From: JADJOY01 sp016713535 [NCBI: Deltaproteobacteria bacterium]
Lineage (GTDB): Bacteria > JADJOY01
Assembly (NCBI GenBank): GCA_016713535.1
Contig: JADJOY010000003.1
Coordinates: 372,001-436,000 of the forward strand
Reading direction: 5' to 3'
Length of the DNA stretch: 64,000 nucleotides
The position numbers and the translations under genes were made by a program. Below, piece by piece: positions 8,423 to 17,030 of the stretch. Position 1 is the stretch's first letter; each line of letters begins with the position of its first letter. The notes below the pieces were generated by a model that did no database searches, was not told where the DNA came from, and saw nothing but the letters and a program-made list of their open reading frames with translations.

Positions 8423-9247
8423 ATGGCACTCCGGGTCAACACCAACACGGCTGCGATCAACGCACAGCGCAACCTCGAAATCACGATGGGGAGGCTCAAC
8501 TCGAGCCTCACGCGGCTCTCCTCGGGCCTGCGCATCAACAGCGCCGCCGACGACGCGGCCGGGCTCGCGATCTCGGAGAACCTGCGGTCGTCGATCCGCG
8601 GGCTCGGCCAGGCGGTCCGCAACGCCAACGACGGCATCAGCCTTCTGCAGATCGGTGAAGGCGCCATGGGCGAGCAGGCCGGCATCCTGACGCGGCTTCG
8701 CGAGCTCGCGCTGCAGAGCGCCAACGGCACGCTCTCGAATTCGGAGCGCGGCGCGATCGACACCGAGTTCCAGCAGCTCTTGACCGAGATCGACCGCATC
8801 GCCGCGACCACCGAGTTCGCGGGCATGAAGCCGCTCGCCTCGAGCCAGACCATCTCCTTCCAGGTCGGCCTCAACTCGGGCGGCAACAACGTCATCACGG
8901 TCTCGGCGGTCAACGTCAGCGCCTCGACGCTCGGTCTGTCGGGCATGACCGTGTCGACCACCACCGGGGCGAGCGCGACCCTCGACCGCCTGTCGCTCGC
9001 GATCAACCAGCTCTCGTCCTATCGCGCGGGCTTCGGCGCCACGCAGAACAGGCTCCAGGTCACGATCCGCAACCTCCAGGCCGCGACCGAGAACGAGAGC
9101 GCCGCCGAGTCGCGCATCCGTGACGTGGACGTGGCGGCCGAGTCGTCCGAGCTGGTTCGTGACCAGATCCTGCAGCAGTCGGGCATCGCGGTGCTCGCGC
9201 AGGCGAACTCGTCGATCCAGGCCGCGCTCAAGCTGCTGGCCGGGTGA
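8423..9247 (+). CDS. fliC: Flagellin 1
   Basis: Filament subunit of 274 residues. The N terminus (ALRVNTNTAAINAQRNL) and C terminus (SSIQAALKLLAG) are the conserved D0/D1 helices. The middle is only about 60 residues of Ser/Thr/Val-rich sequence (about 135-195), so the protein lacks D2/D3 outer domains. This is a minimal flagellin, like the second one at 24925. The Ser/Thr-rich stretch is a natural O-glycosylation target, given the glycan operon next door. The gene has its own sigma-28 promoter and a hairpin after its stop, so it is monocistronic and sits alone on the plus strand between two minus-strand operons. Confidence 0.97.
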   Translation: MALRVNTNTAAINAQRNLEITMGRLNSSLTRLSSGLRINSAADDAAGLAISENLRSSIRGLGQAVRNANDGISLLQIGEGAMGEQAGILTRLRELALQSANGTLSNSERGAIDTEFQQLLTEIDRIAATTEFAGMKPLASSQTISFQVGLNSGGNNVITVSAVNVSASTLGLSGMTVSTTTGASATLDRLSLAINQLSSYRAGFGATQNRLQVTIRNLQAATENESAAESRIRDVDVAAESSELVRDQILQQSGIAVLAQANSSIQAALKLLAG

Positions 9248-9248
9248 C

Positions 9249-9284
9249 GCGGCGGGTCCGCGGTCCTCGGGCCGCGGCCGCCGC
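9249..9284 (+). terminator. Probable terminator hairpin after flagellin 1
   Basis: GCGGCGG...CCGCGG, an 8-base loop, then CCGCGG...CCGCCGC starts 2 bases after the flagellin stop. It is a long GC stem without a T run. Confidence 0.45.
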
Positions 9285-9677
9285 GGGTGCGGCTTGGACC
9301 GACCCGCGGCGAGGCGCGCCGAGCGCGCGTGCCAACGCGCCCGCGAGGGTGCGACGCAGCCCGGCCGCTGCGTACCGGCCGCCGATCCGGGCGTGTGGTC
9401 ACGGACGACCGCGCGTGAGAAGGGCGGGTCGGCGGTGGTGAGCGGCGAACGACGGAACGCGGCGCCGTACAGGGCGGGCTCGATGCGCCAGCTCCGCTCG
9501 CGGCAGGATCGACGAAGCAACCGGGACGGACGAGGAAGCGCCGAACGCCGATGACCGTGGGTGGCGGTGTCTCCGCCCCTCACGGATGGGCGGCGTGGCC
9601 CCGCGTGGACCTTCGGGCGAGCTGGCGCTCGCCCCTGCACAGCCGCAACCGTCGGCTCCGCCGCCGGCGTGCGCGCG
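9285..9677. other. Intergenic region, no gene seen
   Basis: About 390 GC-rich bases between convergent genes. I see no reading frame with family resemblance. A partial copy of the recurrent CGGCAGGAT motif (see 20493 and 22386) lies near 9510. Confidence 0.5.
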
Positions 9678-10235
9678 TCAGCGCAGGTACTCGCGCCAGT
9701 CGTGCACGAGTGCCGCGAGCTGGTACTCGAGCACGTCGGCCACCCCGACGTCGTCCTTGCGCACGAACGCCTGCTCGAGCTCGCGGAGATCCGCCGCCAC
9801 CCCCGCGAGCGAGGGCGCGGCGCCCCGCCCGTCGGCCTCGAGCACCGAACCGGCCGGGTGGACGTACCTCACGAAGGTCTGGAAGCCGTCCAGGCAGCTC
9901 ACGTAGCCCGCGCTCCACTCTTCGCCCCGGCGCGCGTGCTCGGCGCACGCGGTGAGGGCGCGCTCGAGCCGCTCCATCCAGGTCCCCATCGCGTCGCGCG
10001 ACGCTGCGACGATCTCGCGCGGCGAGCCCCACCGCACCGCGAGCGTGGACGCGGCGTCGGCGTCGATGACCGTGGCGGCCGGGTCGAGTGCCCCGAGCTC
10101 ACGGCCGTCGAGCTCGAGCGCGGTGAGCACCATGCCTTCGGGCACGAGCTCGCGGCGGACGTGCTCGATCACCTCAGCGAGCGACGCGCTGCCGTCGATC
10201 GTCCCGACGTCGTGTCCGTTCACCAGCACCTGCAT
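9678..10235 (-). CDS. Hypothetical protein at the end of the glycan operon
   Basis: Not recognised. Protein of 185 residues, ATG at 10235. The first 65 residues alternate short strands and a helix (MQVLVNGHDVGTIDG, then LAEVIEHVRREL) and look like a small beta-grasp-type domain. The remainder (about 75-185) looks helical and acidic, with motifs like TWMERLERALTACAEHA and LADVLEYQL-type helices. There is no signal peptide or membrane segment. It follows the GT4 gene by 58 bases and is the last gene of the glycan operon. A helical accessory or chaperone role in flagellin modification is possible, but nothing in the sequence proves it. Confidence 0.75.
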   Translation of the reverse strand: MQVLVNGHDVGTIDGSASLAEVIEHVRRELVPEGMVLTALELDGRELGALDPAATVIDADAASTLAVRWGSPREIVAASRDAMGTWMERLERALTACAEHARRGEEWSAGYVSCLDGFQTFVRYVHPAGSVLEADGRGAAPSLAGVAADLRELEQAFVRKDDVGVADVLEYQLAALVHDWREYLR

Positions 10236-10293
10236 CGGCGTTCTCCGCGGGGACGGCGCGTCGCACCGCTCGCCCGCTCCGTGGGTTCGTTGG

Positions 10294-11504
10294 TCACACC
10301 GCGTGCGCCCGCCCCGCGAGCGGCACCACCGAGAGCCGCGGCGCCGCGCCCGTGCTCGCCGCGAGGCGCAGCGAGCCACGCTGCCGGATTCGTCGCTGAT
10401 GCGCGCCCACGACCTGCTCGAGCATCACGTGCCAGTCGCGCTGGAACCGCTCGAGGGTGAGGTAGGGCACCACGCTCTGCCGAGGGTCCGTGCCGATCTC
10501 GCCGGCGAGGACGGCGCGGATCGCGCTCTCGAACGCCTGCGGCTCGCCCTCGTCGAGGACCGCGCCGAACGGCCCCGAGGACGGCCAGTCGGCGAAGATC
10601 CCGGCGCGCGTCGTGATCACCGGCGTGCCGCACGACAGCGCCTCGACCGCCTTCAGGTTGAAGCTCTCGATCGGCGAGGCGCTCACCATCACGTCGGCGG
10701 CGCGGTACACGTCGGCCATCGCCGAGCGCGGCAGGTTCTCGAGTACGCAGGTGCGCGGATCGGGCTCCGGGTAGCTCACGCGCTCGTGGCCGAGCAGCGT
10801 GGTCTTGCGTGGCTTGAGCTCCTTGAAGACCAAGATCCACGACCAGTCGGGGGTGCGGGCCCTGATCTCGTCGACGACCGCGTAGCCGGACACCGGGTGG
10901 AATGCTCCGGTGAAGAGCACCAGCGGCTGATCGACAGGCAGACCGAGGCTGAGCCGCACACGGTCGCGCTCGGCGCGGCTGCGTGGCGCGAACTGGTCGG
11001 CGTCGACGCCGAGCGGGATCACGCGGTCGCAGCGGGTCCTGCAGCGGCCCAGGTACTCGCTCATCCACGGACTCACGGCGACGTTCGCGGCGGCGCGCTT
11101 GCCGCCGTGCTCCTGGAGCGCCGGGTACTGCTGGCCGTACTCGTACCAGCGCAGGCGATCGTAGGCGCCCTCGCGGTGGAGTCGCTCGGCGATGTCGCGG
11201 TACGGGTTGTGCCAGTACAGGATCAGCGGCGCCTTGGTGCGCAGGAAGGCGCCACAGTCGGCGGCCGAGAGCACCACGTCGTAGCTCTCGCGCTGCTCGA
11301 GCCATGCGACGTATTCGGCGAGCAGGCAGGCACGATCGACGTTCGAGTGGCGCTGGTATGGCCCCGGATCGACACCGAGCACCTGGCCCGCCTCGGCGAC
11401 GCCCACCAGCCGCGCGCCGAGGGCCGCACGATGTCGGCCTGGATGCTCTCGACGCCGCCGGCGCGCTCGTCGGCGGATGCCCAGCCCACCATCAGGATCT
11501 TCAT
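10294..11504 (-). CDS. GT4-type glycosyltransferase, frame broken near its N terminus
   Basis: GT-B fold glycosyltransferase of about 403 residues. The start MKILMVGWASADERAGGVES (ATG 11504) is in one frame. The rest, including NVAVSPWMSEYLGRC, VIPLGVDADQFAP, LVLFTGAFHP and the nucleotide-sugar motif SPIESFNLKAVEALSCGTPV, is in the next. One missing base near 11421-11428, at a GGG/CC run, restores a continuous protein, and the total length (1,211 bases) fits a single deletion. I treat this as a probable sequence error. It probably adds one sugar of the flagellin glycan; donor and acceptor are unknown. It lies 40 bases after the radical SAM gene. Confidence 0.82.
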
Positions 11505-11544
11505 GTGTTCCCTCCCCGGCTCGGCGCACGCGCCGCGCCGAGCC

Positions 11545-12678
11545 TCACGGGAAATTGAGATGGGGCGCGTCGGTGCGGCGCGCGTAGCGCTCGAACTCGG
11601 CGTGACGTTCGCCGAGGAGGTCCCGGGTCCGTCCATCGGCGAGGGCCTCGATGAACTTGTTCTTGTCGCGCAGCCAGCACGGCGGGCAGCCCTTCGGGTC
11701 GAAGGTCTTGAGGTAAGTCTCGCGGCCGGGTCCGAGGAGAATCTGGGCGAGGCTCTGCTCGTTGATGTTCCCGATCGCGTAGGCCGGGTAGTACTTGACG
11801 ATGCAGCACGGCCACACGCCGCCGTCGTTGCCGATCGCGATGGTGCCGAACTGGTAGCCGCAGCTCGCGAAGTCGGAGTTCCCGGGGGTGTAGTTGTCGA
11901 GTCGGTCCTTCCACCCGAACACGCGGAAGTGGGCGTCCTGCTCGCCGCGCGCCTGCTCGATGAGGCCGAACACGCGCTCGCGCTCGGCGGCGGTGAGCCG
12001 CCCCTGGTAGCCCGAGTCGTAGGTGAAGCTGTAGCGGATGTTGTGGACGCCGAAGGCTTTCCAGAAGCGTGCCGCCGCGACGATCTCGTGGACGTTCTCG
12101 GGCACCACCACGAAGCTCACGCCGATCCGCGCGTGCGGGAAGCCGCGGTTCAGCACGTGGCTCATGTGGTCGAGGACGCGCGGAAACTGGCTCTCCTTCA
12201 CGCGGTGCACCGCCGCATGGGTGGCGGGCGTGCAGGAGTCGAGGGAGAAGCGGATCCACCGCAACGATTCGCGGTGGATGCGGTCCACGATCGAGGGGCG
12301 CAGGGAGTGGCCGTGGGTGACGATCGCGAGCTCGGTGTGGGCGAGACGCTCGAGCAGCTCCACGATCCACGGCCACAACATGCTCTCGCCGCCGCCGGTG
12401 ATCTCGACACTCGGGATCTCGAGCTCGTGGATCTCGTCCACCAGCCTGAGCCCGCGCTCGCGCGAGAGCCGGACCGGCTCCGTGAAGCGCATGCCGACCT
12501 CGTCGAAGCCGGCGTTGCGATACGCGCAGAAGCGGCAGTTGTGGTTGCAGCGGCCCTCGAGGTCGATCTGCAGGTTGGCCGGGATCACGGGTCGGCGCTC
12601 GCGCACCGCGTCGATACGCTCGGGGTGGTGAGCGAACTTCCAGGCCGAGTAGACGTCGTCGTCGTTGGTGAAGTTCAT
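11545..12678 (-). CDS. Radical SAM protein with SPASM-like C terminus
   Basis: Protein of 377 residues. The radical SAM cluster motif is CNHNCRFC (CX3CX2C) near residues 44-51, followed by the SAM-binding glycine-rich motif ITGGGESML. A C-terminal set of cysteines (SCGYQF, WPCCIVKYY, CPPCW) suggests an auxiliary iron-sulfur cluster of SPASM type. The ATG at 12678 overlaps the TGA of the cytidylyltransferase-like gene by 4 bases. In this operon its substrate could be a sugar nucleotide, a glycan or flagellin itself; the sequence does not decide. Radical SAM genes are not standard parts of nonulosonate pathways. Confidence 0.88.
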   Translation of the reverse strand: MNFTNDDDVYSAWKFAHHPERIDAVRERRPVIPANLQIDLEGRCNHNCRFCAYRNAGFDEVGMRFTEPVRLSRERGLRLVDEIHELEIPSVEITGGGESMLWPWIVELLERLAHTELAIVTHGHSLRPSIVDRIHRESLRWIRFSLDSCTPATHAAVHRVKESQFPRVLDHMSHVLNRGFPHARIGVSFVVVPENVHEIVAAARFWKAFGVHNIRYSFTYDSGYQGRLTAAERERVFGLIEQARGEQDAHFRVFGWKDRLDNYTPGNSDFASCGYQFGTIAIGNDGGVWPCCIVKYYPAYAIGNINEQSLAQILLGPGRETYLKTFDPKGCPPCWLRDKNKFIEALADGRTRDLLGERHAEFERYARRTDAPHLNFP

Positions 12679-14064
12679 GGATGCATCTCCTCGCTGCTAC
12701 GTGGACCCATGCGCGTCTCCGAGGCGGAAGGCGCGGGGCGGCCCGGGTCCGCGGCCGGGCTGGGATTGGCCGACCCGTCGAGCCGGCACGCGAACGACGT
12801 GGCCAGCCGATGTCGGACGATCTCGAAGGGGAAGCGCCCGCTGCGCCACGCCAGGAAGCCGGCGGGCTCGAGGACGGGTTCACGCCCGGCGTGGGGGTGG
12901 AGCTCGGCGACGGCGCGGGCCAGGCCATCCTCGACGGCCACCGTGCTCGTCGGCCGGTCGGCGCTCGGCAGCAGGCCGACCTGAGCGTCCACCTGGCCCC
13001 ACTGCACGTTCGCGATGGCGCGTGCTAGGTCGCCACCGTGGAGCGCGGGGAAGCGGGTGTCGAGCAGCACCGCGACGGCGCCGCGCTGCACCAGGCCGCG
13101 CGCCTCGATCTGGGCCGCGAGGCCGAGCAGGCCGAGGCGCGGCGCGTCGACGCCGACCACGCACGCGGGCGCGGGTGTGAGCCGCGCGGCGCAGCGCTGC
13201 GCGCGCGCCAGCCAGTGCTCGCGGGTGGAGAGCGCGACGCTCGCGCCGATCGGCGGCGCCAGCACCACCCGCACGTCGGGATGTCGAACCGAGGGCGGCA
13301 AGGTCTGCTCCAGGGTCGCTGCGGCGCTCGCGGCCGACGGGCTGGGCGCGCGCCCGCTCGCGGCGCCGTCGTCGGCGTCGAGGCTCTCGTCGACGCCCAG
13401 CAACTCGCCGACCCAGCCGCCGCGCGGCGGGGTGGGGCCGCTCCCGTCGGCATCGCGTGCGCGCAGCCACGAGGCGGCGACCGAGGCCGAGGTCCGGTAC
13501 ATCGTCACGTCGCCGCGTCGCACCCGCGCACCGAGGTCGCCGTCGAGGAAGAAGCGGTAGCCGCCGACACCGCTCGGCTCCAGCCACTCCTCTGGGCGGC
13601 CGCCGAGCCGAGCCCACGTCGAGGCCCGCGCACGGCGCTCGTCGAGGAGCCGGCCCACGACCCGGTCGACCAGGCCAGCGGAGCGCACCGGATGGCTCGG
13701 CGACACGGTCACCACCACGTCGGCGGCGACGCCGAAGCGGGCCGCGAGCGTGTCGACGACCCAGCGCAGCGAGGCGTCGAGGGGAACTCCGTCCGCGGCG
13801 AGCGCCGCGGGCCTCAGCCCGGGCACGAACGCGCCCGCGCGCTCCATGGCCTCGGCCACCACCAGGTCCTCGGTGCACGCCACCACGTGGTGGACGCGCC
13901 GCGCGGCCCGGGGCGGCGCGCACCGCCAGGCTCACGAGGGTCTCGTCGCCGAGCGCGTGCAGCGCGCGCGCGGGCGTCCCCCGCGCGCCACCGCGGGCCG
14001 CGATCACCGCCACCACGCACGGCTCGTACGCGGTCGCGATCGGGTCGCGGGGATGTGGGCTCAT
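12675..14064 (-). CDS. Cytidylyltransferase-like protein (CMP-nonulosonate synthetase type), frameshifted
   Basis: The N terminus MSPHPRDPIATAYEPCVVAV then IAARGGARGTPARAL resembles the nucleotide-binding IPARGGSKGxPxKNL motif of CMP-sialate and CMP-pseudaminate synthetases, in weakened form. The second part (VHHVVACTEDLVVAEAMERA and ADVVVTVSPSHPVR) continues the same fold in another frame. One extra base in the CCCCGGG run near 13905-13915 explains the break (total 1,390 bases). The protein would be about 462 residues, much longer than the usual 230, because it has an extra C-terminal half (about 230-462) with VVLAPPIGASVAL and CVVGVDAPRLG that I do not recognise. ATG 14064 overlaps the upstream GT2 stop. 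Activation of the NeuB product with CTP is the likely role. Confidence 0.65.
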
Positions 14065-14801
14065 GCGGCCTTTCCGAGGAGCTCGCGGCGCGCGCGCTCG
14101 AGGATGCGGTCGACCTGCGCCGGGATCTGGTCGAGGACGCGCTGGGTGGTCTGCTCGGCGTGCAGGCGGTAGCTGCCGAGCTCGGCGTCGACCAGCCGAT
14201 ACGGCGCCTGGTACATGGACTGGAGCAGGAACAGCAGGTCCTCGTTGAAGCGCAGGTCCTCGTCGAACGGCACCACCTCGAAGAGGGCGCGCGGGAAGAG
14301 CGCCGCGGAGAAGCTCACGAAGCAGTTCTTGGCGTCGGCCCACTCCCAGGTGCGATCGCGGAACGAGGCGGCGTCGTCGAAGCGCGGGATCACCAGCGAG
14401 AAGCGAGCGCGGCGCTCGCCGTCGATGAAGCGATAGCGGCTGAAGTGGACCGCCTCGGGCTCGCGCCGCGCGCGTGCCATCGTGCGCTCGAGGAACTCGG
14501 GGTCCCACAGGTCGTCCGCCGAGAGGTAGGTGACGAACGAGCCGCGCGCCGCCCAGGCGCCGCTGTTGCGCGCCGCGCCGAGGCCGCGGTTGGTGGCGTG
14601 GCGGAGGATCCGCGCCTCGGGCGCGAGCGTCGCCGCGAGCGCCGCGCCGTCGTCGCGCGAGCCGTCGTCGACGACGATCAGCTCGAAGTCGCGGAAGGTC
14701 TGCGCCTGGACGGAGGCGATCGCCTCGGGCAGGTAGCGCCGCCCGTCGTAGATCGGCACGACCACGCTCACCATCGGCTCGGAGAGGGCGACGACGCTCA
14801 T
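14061..14801 (-). CDS. Family 2 glycosyltransferase (GT-A fold)
   Basis: Protein of 246 residues with a classical GT2 domain. The N-terminal strand is VSVVVPIYDGRRYLPEAIAS, the nucleotide site is IVVDDGSRDDG, and the metal-binding region is YLSADDLWDPEF. NEDLLFLLQ near residue 190 fits the catalytic base region. There is no membrane segment, so it is probably a soluble enzyme at the cytoplasmic face. The start overlaps the preceding GT2 stop and its own stop overlaps the next gene, consistent with a tightly coupled operon. Donor sugar is not predictable. Confidence 0.9.
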   Translation of the reverse strand: MSVVALSEPMVSVVVPIYDGRRYLPEAIASVQAQTFRDFELIVVDDGSRDDGAALAATLAPEARILRHATNRGLGAARNSGAWAARGSFVTYLSADDLWDPEFLERTMARARREPEAVHFSRYRFIDGERRARFSLVIPRFDDAASFRDRTWEWADAKNCFVSFSAALFPRALFEVVPFDEDLRFNEDLLFLLQSMYQAPYRLVDAELGSYRLHAEQTTQRVLDQIPAQVDRILERARRELLGKAA

Positions 14802-15949
14802 GCGGACCTCGGGGGGGTGCTCGCCGACGTCGCCGGCGCGCGCTGCCTGAGCGCGCGCGACACGCGGCGCGCCTCGGCGAGCTTGAGCGCGCGGGTGCGC
14901 GCGTGGGCGGCGTCAGGGGCAGGGGCATGGAATCGGTAGGCCCCGAGCACCTGCGGCACGTGCACGACGTGGTGGAGCTCGGCGACCGCCAGCCAGAACG
15001 CGTCGTCCTCGGCGACCGCGAGCGAGGCGTCGAAGCCGCCCACCGCACGCGCCACCGAGGTGCGGGTCAGGAACACGATCCCCATCAGGTAGCGCTCGCG
15101 GGCCGCCTCGAGCGAGAACCCGGGCTTACGCTCGGTCTCGACGTAGCGTCCCGCGTCCGAGATCACGTCGTGGTCCGCGTAGACGCCGCCGACGGTGGTG
15201 TCGCAGTCGAGCTCGGCCGCGAGCACGTCGAGGGCGGTGGGGTAGAGCAGGTTGTCACCGCCGATCCAGGTGAAGTGCTGGCCGCTCGCCTGGAGGAGGA
15301 GGGCGTGGTTGAGCGAGCGCGCCACACCCCAGTTGGCGTGGCTCAGCACCCGCGCGCGATCCCGATAGGGGTGGATGACGCGGGGGGTCGAGTCGCGCGA
15401 GCCGTCGTCGACGATCAAGAGCTCGACGTCCGGGTGGGTCTGCGCCGCCACCGAGTCGAGGGTCGCCGCGAGGGTGCGTTCCTGATTGCACGCGAGCACC
15501 ACCACGCTCACGCGAGCCGGGCGCGGCGACGTCCGCCGCCCGACGAGCATCGGCACCGCGCCCGGCACGAGGGTGACGTCGCGCACGCCAGCGAGGTGCA
15601 GCGCGTCGCGCACCAGGCCGACGCGATTGGTCGCCTCGCGCTCGCACAGGACGCCCAGGTCGAAGCTCGAGTCGTCGCCCCAGGAAACGGCGATCCAGCC
15701 GCCGGGGCGGAGCCGCCGGACCAGCCGTCCGACCGTCGCGTCGAGCGGCCACGAGGCGGGCAGATGGCCGAGCCACGCCCACAGCGCCTGCGACCCACCG
15801 GCGCCCTGCTCGTTGTCGAGCGACGCGGGCGGAATCACCATCGGCGGCTGGCTCGGCTCGAGCCAGGCGTTGATGCGGATCCACCCCACGACGCGCCCGG
15901 CGTGCTCGGGCAGCGCATCGACGAGGGCGACGAGCTGGTTCCTATCCAT
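14798..15949 (-). CDS. Family 2 glycosyltransferase with an N-terminal methyltransferase-like remnant
   Basis: Protein of 383 residues. Residues about 165-360 form a GT2 domain (VSVVVLACNQERTLAATLDS, LLIVDDGSRDS, YADHDVISD, AEDDAFWLA). The first 150 residues include PASWPLDATVGRLVRRLRPG and GGWIAVSWGD. They look like the C-terminal half of a Rossmann methyltransferase, without its SAM-binding GxGxG motif. It may be a degenerate or acceptor-binding domain. ATG 15949 overlaps the upstream gene by 8 bases (ATGGATAG). Operon position suggests flagellin glycan assembly. Confidence 0.85.
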   Translation of the reverse strand: MDRNQLVALVDALPEHAGRVVGWIRINAWLEPSQPPMVIPPASLDNEQGAGGSQALWAWLGHLPASWPLDATVGRLVRRLRPGGWIAVSWGDDSSFDLGVLCEREATNRVGLVRDALHLAGVRDVTLVPGAVPMLVGRRTSPRPARVSVVVLACNQERTLAATLDSVAAQTHPDVELLIVDDGSRDSTPRVIHPYRDRARVLSHANWGVARSLNHALLLQASGQHFTWIGGDNLLYPTALDVLAAELDCDTTVGGVYADHDVISDAGRYVETERKPGFSLEAARERYLMGIVFLTRTSVARAVGGFDASLAVAEDDAFWLAVAELHHVVHVPQVLGAYRFHAPAPDAAHARTRALKLAEARRVSRALRQRAPATSASTPPRSA

Positions 15950-17027
15950 GAGCGAGCCTCGGTGCGGCCGTCGCGCGCGCCCCGTAGAAGTCGAGCAGGG
16001 CCGCGGCGATGCGGCGCTCGGTCCACACGGTCTCCATGAAGCGGCGCGACGCGGCGCCACGCGCGGCGCGCTCGGCGCGGCTGGTGGCGAGGCGCGCGAG
16101 CGTCGGCTCGAGGGCCGCGGGCTCGCGCACCACCACCCAAGGCAGCGCGTCGCAACCGAAGAATTCGCGGATCGCGCGCTCGTTCCAGGCGTCCACGCCC
16201 GCGATCGTGGTGACGCCCTGGGCGAGCGCCTCGAGCGACGACATTCCGAAGTACCCCTGCAGGTGGTCGAAGCAGAGGTCCGAGCGGCGCTTGCGGTCGA
16301 GGCACTCGACGTGGCGCAGGTTCTCGAGCAGGTCGACGCGGATCGGCACGCCGCGGGCGCGCAGGCTCGCCGCCGCCGCGAGGAGCTCGTCGGTGTTCTT
16401 GAGGTCGCGGCGGGTGGGCGAGTGGCTCACCATCACCGGCGACACCTCGCGGTCGGCCGCGAGCGGCCGGTAGAGCGGCTCGTCGAGCGGTACCGAGTTG
16501 GGGAGCCAGGTCGCGTCGGGCAGCAGGTGGAGCAGATCGGGGGTGCTCACCAGCGTGCGGCGCCCGGTGAGCGCGTACTTGGTGCGGTACTTCCCCGGAT
16601 TTGCGCGGAAGTCGGGATGGCCGTGGTGGTGGTGGATCAGCTCGGTCGAGGGCCGCACGTGGTCGCCGACCCGCAGCGGTCCGACGCGCAGCTCCTCGTC
16701 GGCGAGGATGTGGAAGTGGATCACGTCCGCGTCGCGGATCAGGTCGCGGATCTCGTCGTAGTGCTCGAGGCCGACCTTCGCGGGGCGGTTGCAGCCGACA
16801 CAGCCGCGCGTGGGCGGGCCGAGGACCGCGCGGTCACAGTCGGGCACGCGGCACAGGTCGGGCACGTAGATGTCGCGGGCGAAGCGGAAGTCGTAGCGCC
16901 GCGTCACCGTCACCAGCCGCGCTCGCACCGGCTCGACGTGGCGGCGCAGCGCCTTGAGCAGGTTGATCGCCGCGCCCGCCGGGTCGTTGGGCGCGATCAT
17001 CAGCACGCGTGGGGTGGGCGACGACAT
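15942..17027 (-). CDS. GT-B type glycosyltransferase with a four-cysteine insert
   Basis: Protein of 361 residues resembling group 1 glycosyltransferases. The N terminus is VLMIAPNDPAGAAINLLKAL, the middle has WLPNSVPLDEPLY and VMVSHSPTRRDLKNT, and the C-terminal part has YFGMSSLEALAQGVTTIAG, the usual donor-binding Glu region. An insert near residues 58-80 carries CRVPDC and CVGCN, a CX5C plus CX2C arrangement that could bind zinc. I do not know it from standard family members. It lies 3 bases after the B12-radical SAM gene. Confidence 0.8.
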   Translation of the reverse strand: MSSPTPRVLMIAPNDPAGAAINLLKALRRHVEPVRARLVTVTRRYDFRFARDIYVPDLCRVPDCDRAVLGPPTRGCVGCNRPAKVGLEHYDEIRDLIRDADVIHFHILADEELRVGPLRVGDHVRPSTELIHHHHGHPDFRANPGKYRTKYALTGRRTLVSTPDLLHLLPDATWLPNSVPLDEPLYRPLAADREVSPVMVSHSPTRRDLKNTDELLAAAASLRARGVPIRVDLLENLRHVECLDRKRRSDLCFDHLQGYFGMSSLEALAQGVTTIAGVDAWNERAIREFFGCDALPWVVVREPAALEPTLARLATSRAERAARGAASRRFMETVWTERRIAAALLDFYGARATAAPRLAHG

Positions 17028-17030
17028 GGC

